DNA of 18,885 nt from Candidatus Saccharimonadota bacterium (lineage in GTDB: Bacteria > Patescibacteriota > Saccharimonadia > Saccharimonadales > Saccharimonadaceae), in assembly GCA_002861585.1 (NCBI GenBank), contig PJQJ01000028.1, positions 11,695-30,579 on the forward strand, written 5' to 3'. How positions within the stretch are numbered: position 1 is the stretch's first letter; the number at the start of each line of letters is the position of its first letter. The notes under the pieces were generated by a model. It did no database searches. It worked only from the letters and a program-made list of their open reading frames with translations, and was not told the origin of the DNA. Of the stretch, positions 13,383 through 18,885 are shown in pieces. A program made the position numbers and the translations under genes.

Positions 13383-14180
13383 CTATCTTTGGATTAGGAG
13401 CTCGATTGCGACGTAGACTGCTTCCATGACTATCTTTTTAGAGTAGGTAGTTTGTATATCCTCGATAGCGGGTGCTTGGGTATCGTTCTTCGCAGCGTGC
13501 CACGCAACATAGAATATCTTGAGCGTTGTATCCTCTAGGTCATCATGGTGGCCCTCGCTCTGCGACAAAATACCTGCAATGATATCACATGTAAGGTGTA
13601 GCTCCTCGGAAGACTCTTCGTCCTGATAGTCCTTCTCTTCGAGAATGGCAATTATTTTATGATCTTCACTAGCAGGATCAAGGTTGAATGGTTCACCATC
13701 AAAAAGTTCTTCAAATGCAGCGAGCCACTTATCAACTAAAAAGGGAATATAGCGAAGGGTATGTGCAGAAATTAGCTTCTTTATACCGTAGACATCCAAG
13801 AGCTCTTCGCTAAACATAATACGTTGGCCTTCCTCGTTGTCCACTAAATCAGCTATCAAGTTTACTTCGGCTAGCATGTAATGAACCAGATCGGCAACAG
13901 CAGAATCAATAGTTTCATCAGATGGAGGTATTTTTATTCCTAGTGTTTCGTTTTCGATAGGAGCCAGTGTTTTTAATGACTCAACGATAAAGGCTTGGTA
14001 CTGCTTAGATTCAGGGTTTACGCCAAGCTTTTGTAATACGGCAATTACGCGGTCAACCTTAGCCTGATACTCCGCTTCGACTTGTCGTGCCTCAGCTGCG
14101 GAATCGAGCAGTTCGGTAAGCGATGCGTCAAAAGCCTCTTCATCAAATGGAGGGTTGGATTCTGGTGAGGGATGTGTCAT
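13383..14180 (-). CDS. Acidic hypothetical protein, paralogue B
   Basis: A 265-residue acidic, mainly helical protein without signal peptide or membrane helix. I do not recognise a family. It is clearly related to the gene just upstream (14220-15035). KVDRVIAVLQKLGVNPESKQY matches KVERVIDKLAKNNAFPYSADY; ELLDVYGIKKLISA matches ELLQKYGIKRLLGA; AFEELFDGEPFN matches TLDDLFEGEGFN; and EGHHDDLEDT matches AGHRDDLSNT. The conserved GHxDDL near residue 210 could be a functional site. The two genes are 39 bases apart on the same strand, so they are probably cotranscribed. The start ATG lacks a ribosome site. Role unknown, likely cytoplasmic. Confidence 0.75.
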   Translation of the reverse strand: MTHPSPESNPPFDEEAFDASLTELLDSAAEARQVEAEYQAKVDRVIAVLQKLGVNPESKQYQAFIVESLKTLAPIENETLGIKIPPSDETIDSAVADLVHYMLAEVNLIADLVDNEEGQRIMFSEELLDVYGIKKLISAHTLRYIPFLVDKWLAAFEELFDGEPFNLDPASEDHKIIAILEEKDYQDEESSEELHLTCDIIAGILSQSEGHHDDLEDTTLKIFYVAWHAAKNDTQAPAIEDIQTTYSKKIVMEAVYVAIELLIQR

Positions 14181-14219
14181 TGGTGTAAAATCATCGGCGA
14201 TTATTTTAGTTACTGGACA

Positions 14220-15035
14220 TTAATCTTGGTCATGGGCGAGCAGTAGCTCGGCTGCTACGGAACCAATAACATTGGCTGGATAAGTAGATTCTCCTTTGCA
14301 AATTTCTAAGTACACGCTAGGAGCTTCCGGATCTTTTAATTGGCTAATGACGTATTCCGCTAAGAGCTGCGCAGTGTTGCTTAAGTCATCGCGATGCCCG
14401 GCACGCTCGGTTAGCAGCCAGGTAGCAAGGGTGAGGATATAGGCTCGATGCCTTTCCTCGTGTTCCTGTTGGCGCTTGTGCTCTATAAGATCCGTGAAGA
14501 GCTGAGTATTGTCGGCAATAGGATTGAATCCTTCACCCTCAAATAGGTCATCTAGGGTGTTTCGCCATGGGCAGGTATCATATGTGGGGTGACTGTTGGC
14601 AAGTTCGGCGCCAAGAAGTCTTTTTATGCCGTACTTCTGGAGTAATTCATCACCGTAAAAGTACTTGTGCAGCCCAGGCGCATCAAGCATCATTGCGATA
14701 TGTTCGATAGAATCAAGCATTTGCTGAATCTGTTCTTCTACGACGGTGTCGCATGTTTCACGAACAATATCCAATAAATCTATGTCACCCATCTCGGTTA
14801 ACAGGTCTAAATGTATAGCGTCTTCAATGGTCGCACGAATATCATGTATGTAGTCTGCCGAGTAGGGAAAGGCATTATTCTTTGCAAGTTTGTCAATGAC
14901 TCGCTCTACTTTTTCTTCGTGCATCTCTTTAGCCCCTTGCAGGGCTAGTAGTTCCTGGGCGGTTTCAGCCTGAAAAGCCTTCAAGTCGGCCTCGCTGAAC
15001 GAGAATTGATCGGGTGCAAAATCTCCCTGTTCCAT
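14220..15035 (-). CDS. Acidic hypothetical protein, paralogue A
   Basis: A 271-residue acidic helical protein, first gene of the two-gene minus-strand unit and tandem paralogue of the next gene. It opens with a charged helix region (residues 12-50). The shared blocks are ELLQKYGIKRLLGAELA (middle), LDDLFEGEGFNPI and RAGHRDDLSNTAQLL. Between the last two blocks is a charged stretch, EHKRQQEHEERHRAY, that the paralogue lacks. No enzyme motif, DNA-binding motif or transmembrane segment is evident. The ATG has no clear ribosome site. TATGAT on the minus strand (15070-15075) is a possible -10. Probably a lineage-restricted family; function not assignable. Confidence 0.75.
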   Translation of the reverse strand: MEQGDFAPDQFSFSEADLKAFQAETAQELLALQGAKEMHEEKVERVIDKLAKNNAFPYSADYIHDIRATIEDAIHLDLLTEMGDIDLLDIVRETCDTVVEEQIQQMLDSIEHIAMMLDAPGLHKYFYGDELLQKYGIKRLLGAELANSHPTYDTCPWRNTLDDLFEGEGFNPIADNTQLFTDLIEHKRQQEHEERHRAYILTLATWLLTERAGHRDDLSNTAQLLAEYVISQLKDPEAPSVYLEICKGESTYPANVIGSVAAELLLAHDQD

Positions 15036-15106
15036 ACATTTACTTTGCTATGATTTAAGGTAGAAGTCAATCATAACCAAAAAGCATCCGAAGCAGTATG
15101 AACCGG

Positions 15107-15112
15107 TATACT
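15107..15112 (+). promoter_or_regulatory. -10 element upstream of the FMN reductase
   Basis: TATACT, five of six matches to consensus, lies 26 bases before the ATG at 15139 and leaves a short leader with CAGGAAA as ribosome site. No clear -35 is seen. Confidence 0.4.
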
Positions 15113-15138
15113 GAGGATAAGAATAAAACAGGAAATTT

Positions 15139-15705
15139 ATGAACTATACACTTACTATCGCCATCTTAGCCGGTACAACACGTGAGCAACGGCAATCTAT
15201 TAAGGCAGCGCAGTTTGTGGCAGAAATCGGTCGCAAACAAGAAGGGGTCGAAATACTCCTTGTTGATCCTAAAGACTTTACATTCAATGGCGATGGCAAT
15301 GATCCCGAGGGCAAAGACCCGCGCTACACTGATATTACAGCCCGCGCCGACGCCTTTTTTGTTATTGTACCCGAGTACAACCATAGCTTTCCGGGTAGCC
15401 TCAAGCGGATGCTCGATAGTGAGCTCGAAAATTACAATCACAAACCAGTGGCTATTGCTGGCGCTAGTAGCGGCAACTGGGGTGGCGTTCGTGCAGTTGA
15501 GTCACTGGTACCGGTTATGCGCGAAATGGGATTGGTCGTGACGTCAGTAAGTCCGTACTTTCCGCGCGTTCAGGATCTCTTTACTGAAGATGGCTCTATT
15601 AAGGAAGAGTATAAGCAGCAGTACGAATCAAATGTCAGCCGAGCCTTTGAAGAGCTTTTATGGATGGCAAAAACTCTTAAATGGGGTAGGGAGAATAGTA
15701 AGTAG
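15139..15705 (+). CDS. NADPH-dependent FMN reductase family flavoprotein
   Basis: A 188-residue flavodoxin-like oxidoreductase. The N-terminal phosphate-binding loop for FMN is in ILAGTTREQRQSIKAA (about residues 9-24). The family hallmark PEYNHSFPGSLKRMLD follows at about residues 80-95, and then KPVAIAGASSGNWGGVRAVE, which lines the flavin. Relatives reduce FMN, quinones, azo dyes or chromate with NAD(P)H and usually act as dimers in redox defence. The length is usual. AGGAAA six bases before the ATG is the ribosome site, with a -10 at 15107. It converges on the zinc ribbon gene, with 9 bases between stops and no visible terminator. Confidence 0.9.
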   Translation: MNYTLTIAILAGTTREQRQSIKAAQFVAEIGRKQEGVEILLVDPKDFTFNGDGNDPEGKDPRYTDITARADAFFVIVPEYNHSFPGSLKRMLDSELENYNHKPVAIAGASSGNWGGVRAVESLVPVMREMGLVVTSVSPYFPRVQDLFTEDGSIKEEYKQQYESNVSRAFEELLWMAKTLKWGRENSK

Positions 15706-15714
15706 GAAGTTCAG

Positions 15715-15999
15715 TTAGAGCTCAAACAGATCGGATAAGAATGACTCTTTACGTTTTTTCTGATGAAACTTATCGTTGTCGTGATGCGTCTGGTAATTGT
15801 CATACTGATTATGACGATGCCCAGTATCATGAAAATCACTCGGCGCCTGCGGAGTAATGGCAACATTACCGCTGCGCTCAATTAGCTTATCGAGCTCACC
15901 CCGGTCTAACCACACGCCACGGCACTGTGGACAGTAATCTATCTTTATGTCATTTCGTACACTCATATCAAGTGTCGTTCCATCGTTTGGACATTTCAT
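15715..15999 (-). CDS. TFIIB-type zinc ribbon protein
   Basis: A 94-residue protein of the zf-TFIIB domain family. The domain spans about residues 1-42: CPNDGTTL, then YCPQCRGVWLDRGELDKLI. Cys3, Cys23 and Cys26 are clear ligands. The usual fourth cysteine is replaced by Asp6 (CPND), which may weaken zinc binding. The rest is a polar His/Asp/Asn-rich linker (residues 52-80) and a basic tail ending KKRKESFLSDLFEL. AAGGAG eight bases before the ATG is a good ribosome site. Such proteins are common as small cytoplasmic proteins of unknown role. The gene is divergent from the one at 16095. Confidence 0.8.
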   Translation of the reverse strand: MKCPNDGTTLDMSVRNDIKIDYCPQCRGVWLDRGELDKLIERSGNVAITPQAPSDFHDTGHRHNQYDNYQTHHDNDKFHQKKRKESFLSDLFEL

Positions 16000-16080
16000 A
16001 CCTGGTTCTCCTTATGAACCAAGCGTAACAATTCAAGTTCGGTCAAGAAGTTAAATATCTTGCAAACTAACTGAAAAAAG

Positions 16081-16086
16081 TACATT
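16081..16086 (+). promoter_or_regulatory. Candidate -10 for a leaderless transcript at 16095
   Basis: TACATT lies eight bases before the ATG at 16095, with CTTGCA (16059-16064) sixteen bases upstream as a weak -35. An overlapping TTATAT (16085-16090) is an alternative. The gene has no Shine-Dalgarno. Confidence 0.3.
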
Positions 16087-16094
16087 ATATCCTT

Positions 16095-17066
16095 ATGAGC
16101 GAGAGAACTATTGAAGGTGCTTTATTTGAGCGCAAATCGGAAGTGTTTACCCCAGCTGAACTGGCATTGTTCGCCCTACAGTTACAGCTAGAGTTAAACA
16201 GCGTTGGAACTTCACGTGAGGAACTTATAGAGCTAGGCGAACGTGCTATCTATCAGCTCGATAGTATGTGTAATTATGGCGGCAAAGAGATAGAGGTTTC
16301 CGGTCCAGTTACTATTTCAGAGCTAGACCCAGAGAGCGAAGGCATAGCCATTAGTACGAAGGAAGTGCAATCACTTCAAGGTATATCTCATGGTTTCGGT
16401 TACCGGATATTGCCGGTAATTATAGATGGCCATGAACTTGAAGATTCTTATCGATTGCAATTTACGCATATGTTCCAGGTTGATCGCGAGCCGCGTGTTC
16501 AGTTTATGCCTTTTGCTAGGATTGAAGCGGTGCCAATAGCATCCGTTGCCATAGAAGATAGCAGTATCGAAGTTGTCGATGAGACAGGACCACCAGATCT
16601 TCACACGCTGGAGGCGCTTTACTCAGAGGAGATGGAAGAAGTTGATGCAGTTATCTTTAACTCAAAGGATGAGTTAGAGGCGACTGCTAATTTTGCAAGC
16701 GAAGTAGCGCCATCGCTTATTGGAGCCGACGAGGACATGCTTTTACGGGTTACAAGGTACCTTAATAGCACGGTGATCTTTAAAAGGCACACTCCGGCGT
16801 TTGTATCTGGAGTGCCGTTACTCTATTCAGTAAGTTCTCAAAAAGACGGCGTAGAGTACAGACCACTGCAGTGGAAAGATGGGTACTTTGCATATCTAGA
16901 GCAATTTACCCTTATGCCGGCTACGAAAGTTATAGGCGATAGGGTTGTACAGGACAATAGCCGTCAGCAGTTGGCCCTGAAGCTTGGTATTATTTCGGAT
17001 GATGATGAGCGAGTTCCTTTTGTTATCCCACTTGCCGATGGTATAAACCTACGCGCTATTAGCTAA
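16095..17066 (+). CDS. Hypothetical protein coupled to a DNA glycosylase gene
   Basis: A 323-residue soluble acidic protein that I do not recognise. The N-terminal third is helical (ALFALQLQLELNSVGTSREELIELGERAIYQL). The middle looks beta-rich (ISHGFGYRILPVIIDGHELEDSYRLQFTHMFQVD), as does the C-terminal part (TVIFKRHTPAFVSGVPLLYSV). There is no signal peptide, membrane helix or obvious catalytic motif. The start ATG lacks a ribosome site but follows a -10-like element by eight bases. The stop TAA overlaps the ATG of the 3-methyladenine glycosylase gene by one base, so the two are translated as a coupled pair. A role linked to that gene is conceivable but not shown. Confidence 0.7.
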   Translation: MSERTIEGALFERKSEVFTPAELALFALQLQLELNSVGTSREELIELGERAIYQLDSMCNYGGKEIEVSGPVTISELDPESEGIAISTKEVQSLQGISHGFGYRILPVIIDGHELEDSYRLQFTHMFQVDREPRVQFMPFARIEAVPIASVAIEDSSIEVVDETGPPDLHTLEALYSEEMEEVDAVIFNSKDELEATANFASEVAPSLIGADEDMLLRVTRYLNSTVIFKRHTPAFVSGVPLLYSVSSQKDGVEYRPLQWKDGYFAYLEQFTLMPATKVIGDRVVQDNSRQQLALKLGIISDDDERVPFVIPLADGINLRAIS

Positions 17067-17662
17067 TGGACTTTCTGCAGCTAACAGCACCCCAAGCTGC
17101 GGCGCAGCTTTTAGGCAATCTGCTTATTAGTGAGACGCCCGAAGGCCGGGTATGCGGCCGGATTGTCGAGGTCGAGGCCTATACTCAGGACGATCCCGCA
17201 AGCCATACATTCAAGGGGCACACTGCTCGTAATAACTCTATGTTTCAGCAGGCCGGAACGGCCTATGTGTACTTCACATACGGTATGCACTACTGCATCA
17301 ATATTGTGACCGACAAAGAGGGGACTGGTTCAGGCGTATTAATACGAGCAGTCGAACCAGTAGAAGGCATCGAAATTATGTGGCGTCGTCGCTACAAAGA
17401 GGATATGCCAGCTACTACTGCACGTCAGCGCCTACTCAATCTTACTAATGGTCCTGGTAAAGTGGCGCAGGCATTCGGTATTACAAGGGAAGACGACGGC
17501 GTTAATCTGCTTGATACGAGTGGTATCATCCGATTAGAGAGTGATTCAACGACAGAAGCGTGGCGGCTCTTCAATACGACACGCATAGGCATATCCCAGG
17601 CGAAGGATGTGTTATGGCGCTGGCACACCGATAGTCCTTACGTATCGAAGACAAGACCCTGA
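17066..17662 (+). CDS. DNA-3-methyladenine glycosylase, AAG/MPG family
   Basis: Excises alkylated purines such as 3-methyladenine and hypoxanthine, leaving abasic sites for base excision repair. The 198-residue length and the sequence fit the AAG (Mpg) family. AAQLLGNLLISE starts the domain. GRIVEVEAYTQDDPASHTFKG contains the catalytic glutamate of the EVEAY motif. NNSMFQQAGTAYVYFTYGMHYCINIVT follows as the base-flipping region, then GVLIRAVEPVEGIE and the C-terminal NGPGKVAQAFGI. The gene starts at a TAATG overlap with the upstream hypothetical, so it probably depends on that gene for translation. No frame defects. Confidence 0.93.
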   Translation: MDFLQLTAPQAAAQLLGNLLISETPEGRVCGRIVEVEAYTQDDPASHTFKGHTARNNSMFQQAGTAYVYFTYGMHYCINIVTDKEGTGSGVLIRAVEPVEGIEIMWRRRYKEDMPATTARQRLLNLTNGPGKVAQAFGITREDDGVNLLDTSGIIRLESDSTTEAWRLFNTTRIGISQAKDVLWRWHTDSPYVSKTRP

Positions 17663-17701
17663 GACCTTGCCAAGCAGGGGAGAAAGGAGTAATTTACTGC
17701 T

Positions 17702-18217
17702 ATGAATGTATTACGGATGCCAACTGCATTTCCTGATTTTCCACGCACTGATATTGATGCTAAGACAGCATCTCATTTAGGTTTGATTCTTGGGAGTGCT
17801 GATATACGGGACCAGTTTCACGCCGTTGCCGAGCAGATACATAGCGGTTTTCGCTCAACACACCTAACACTTCTGGCGGAAGTTGCGGGACAATTGTATC
17901 CATATGATGAATTTGCACGGCGGCGGTTTGAGCTTGGCGTTGTTGCATTTGAGGCAATGCATCCAATGGTCGTAGCGACAACTATTGGTGATGGTAGTCT
18001 ACACGCTGGACTCGAGGCTAAGAGTTTTGGTACGAATAGAGATGAGACTGTTCGTCTACTGGACGCTCACCAAGATGATCTAGAGGTCTTCTGTGAGGAG
18101 TTGCCTAATACTGTTATTGCGCTTTCAGAAGCGAGCGAACGCTTTGTAGATCCAACCAATAGAACACATATGTTACTTGGCGCTTCAAGTCTTCGTTCGG
18201 TCATCCTCGCTGCTTAA
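17702..18217 (+). CDS. Hypothetical protein, 171 residues
   Basis: A soluble, mainly helical protein I do not recognise. The sequence contains EQIHSGFRSTHLTLLAEVAGQLYPYDEFARRRFELGVVAFEAM and later LLDAHQDDLEVFCEELPNTVIALSEASERF. No membrane helix or known motif is seen. AAAGGAG lies 12 bases before the ATG, a little far. An alternative reading is a leaderless start, since TAATTT ends six bases before the ATG. It follows the glycosylase gene by 39 bases and may belong to that transcript. Its stop is followed by a small GC hairpin near 18213-18230 without a T-run. Confidence 0.65.
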   Translation: MNVLRMPTAFPDFPRTDIDAKTASHLGLILGSADIRDQFHAVAEQIHSGFRSTHLTLLAEVAGQLYPYDEFARRRFELGVVAFEAMHPMVVATTIGDGSLHAGLEAKSFGTNRDETVRLLDAHQDDLEVFCEELPNTVIALSEASERFVDPTNRTHMLLGASSLRSVILAA

Positions 18218-18243
18218 GCGTAGCGCAAGCGATGTAAAAAACG

Positions 18244-18249
18244 TACACT
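18244..18249 (+). promoter_or_regulatory. Candidate -10 upstream of the MacB-like ATPase
   Basis: TACACT, four of six matches, lies 33 bases before the ATG at 18283, in the only gap between this gene and the preceding one. No clear -35. The gene has its own ribosome site, GGGGG, six bases before the ATG. Confidence 0.3.
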
Positions 18250-18282
18250 ATAAGTAAATGCACTAACAGGCGGGGGATATTT

Positions 18283-18885
18283 ATGATTGAGGTGAAGGGT
18301 GTCACCAAAACCTACGGCAAAGGGCAGCATATGTTCACTGCCCTAAAAGATGTCAGCTTCACTATTCCCGACGGCGCCAGTGTTGCGATTGTCGGTAAGT
18401 CCGGATCTGGTAAATCAACATTGATGCATGCGATGTCTGGACTCGATCGCCCGGAAGTAGGCGAAGTTATTATTGGTGGCCAGGATATCTTAAAGCTCAA
18501 AGCCAAGCAGGTGGATGAATTTCGATCTCACACGATGAGTTTTATCTTTCAGAGCTTTTTTGTACAGGCTAATGAATCCTGCTACGACAACGTTAGTCTT
18601 CCGCTGGAAATTGCGAACGTTCCTGCGTCGGAGCGACAGAAAAAAGTCGAAACAGCCCTTAAGGCGGTAGAGCTGCTAGACAAAAGGGGATCCCGGGCAC
18701 GCGATCTGTCTGGTGGCCAAAAACAACGATTAGCAATTGCTAGGGCGATAGTAAATGATCCGCAGATCCTTTTTGCCGATGAACCGACCGGTAACCTGGA
18801 CAGTGCTACCAGTGAAATCATAGAAGACCTCTTGTTTAGCTACAACAAGTCTAAGGGCTCAACACTTATTATTGTGACTCACGAT
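18283..18885 (+). CDS. ABC transporter ATP-binding protein, MacB/LolD type (partial)
   Basis: The frame is open from ATG 18283 to the window end, giving 201 residues; the C-terminus is cut off. It starts MIEVKGVTKTYGKGQ and carries Walker A GKSGSGKST (about residues 38-46), a Q-loop in FIFQSFF, the signature LSGGQKQRLAIARAI, Walker B ILFADEPTGNLD and the H-loop in IVTHD. The TGNLDSATS wording and the FQSFF/NVSLPLE pattern are typical of the MacB/LolD/FtsE group, whose permeases have one large extracytoplasmic domain and export lipoproteins, antimicrobials or peptides. The permease gene is expected just downstream, outside the window. Confidence 0.93.
   Translation, partial: MIEVKGVTKTYGKGQHMFTALKDVSFTIPDGASVAIVGKSGSGKSTLMHAMSGLDRPEVGEVIIGGQDILKLKAKQVDEFRSHTMSFIFQSFFVQANESCYDNVSLPLEIANVPASERQKKVETALKAVELLDKRGSRARDLSGGQKQRLAIARAIVNDPQILFADEPTGNLDSATSEIIEDLLFSYNKSKGSTLIIVTHD

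Noticed and set aside
17644..17680. Inverted repeat CCCTG...CAGGG after the glycosylase gene as a terminator
   Set aside because: Short stem with a large loop and no T-run; the following gene may be on the same transcript.
1..18885. CRISPR arrays, insertion sequences, att sites, tRNA or rRNA genes
   Set aside because: No regularly spaced repeats, transposase frames with terminal repeats, or recognisable structural RNA genes were seen by reading either strand.

Overview
The window looks like a piece of a small-genome bacterium of the Candidate Phyla Radiation, most likely Saccharibacteria (TM7). This is inferred from the stripped-down rpsB-tsf / frr-uppS-rseP-proS block, compact tRNA synthetases, several apparently leaderless genes and many short lineage-specific hypotheticals. 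No rRNA or tRNA gene is present to confirm the placement. All core genes read in the standard code with TAA, TAG and TGA stops.

Layout. 446-1782 is the rpsB-tsf translation operon, with a promoter, a structured leader and a clear terminator. 2231-6740 is a tightly packed run: ribosome recycling factor, undecaprenyl diphosphate synthase, RseP-type site-2 protease, CPBP-family membrane protease and prolyl-tRNA synthetase. The first four overlap or nearly touch. greA (6829-7287) ends in a long bidirectional terminator facing a NatA/NatB-like ABC exporter on the minus strand (7358-9314). A 71-bp divergent gap with a 12-bp palindrome separates the exporter from a class A beta-lactamase-like protein that has no signal peptide. 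lysS follows, then a membrane-anchored hypothetical and a stand-alone C39-like cysteine peptidase. 13383-15035 (minus) holds two tandem paralogues of an unrecognised acidic family. 15139-15999 holds an NADPH-dependent FMN reductase facing a TFIIB-type zinc ribbon protein. 16095-18217 holds an unrecognised 323-residue protein overlapping a 3-methyladenine DNA glycosylase gene, then an unrecognised 171-residue protein. A MacB/LolD-type ABC ATPase runs off the right end.

The least ordinary signal is a set of three short minus-strand genes (<1-235, 1919-2125, 13199-13297) whose third codon positions are strongly G/C, unlike every neighbour. Each lies between ordinary operons and has its own AT-rich sigma70-like promoter. 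The two whose ends are visible are followed by a GC-rich hairpin without a T-run. They encode small membrane proteins (first two) and a 32-residue CxC...CPVH protein (third), and they behave like self-contained moron-like cassettes. One occupies the slot between tsf and frr where pyrH is normally found. A second theme is -10 boxes placed 6-8 bases before start codons without a Shine-Dalgarno, which suggests leaderless mRNAs.
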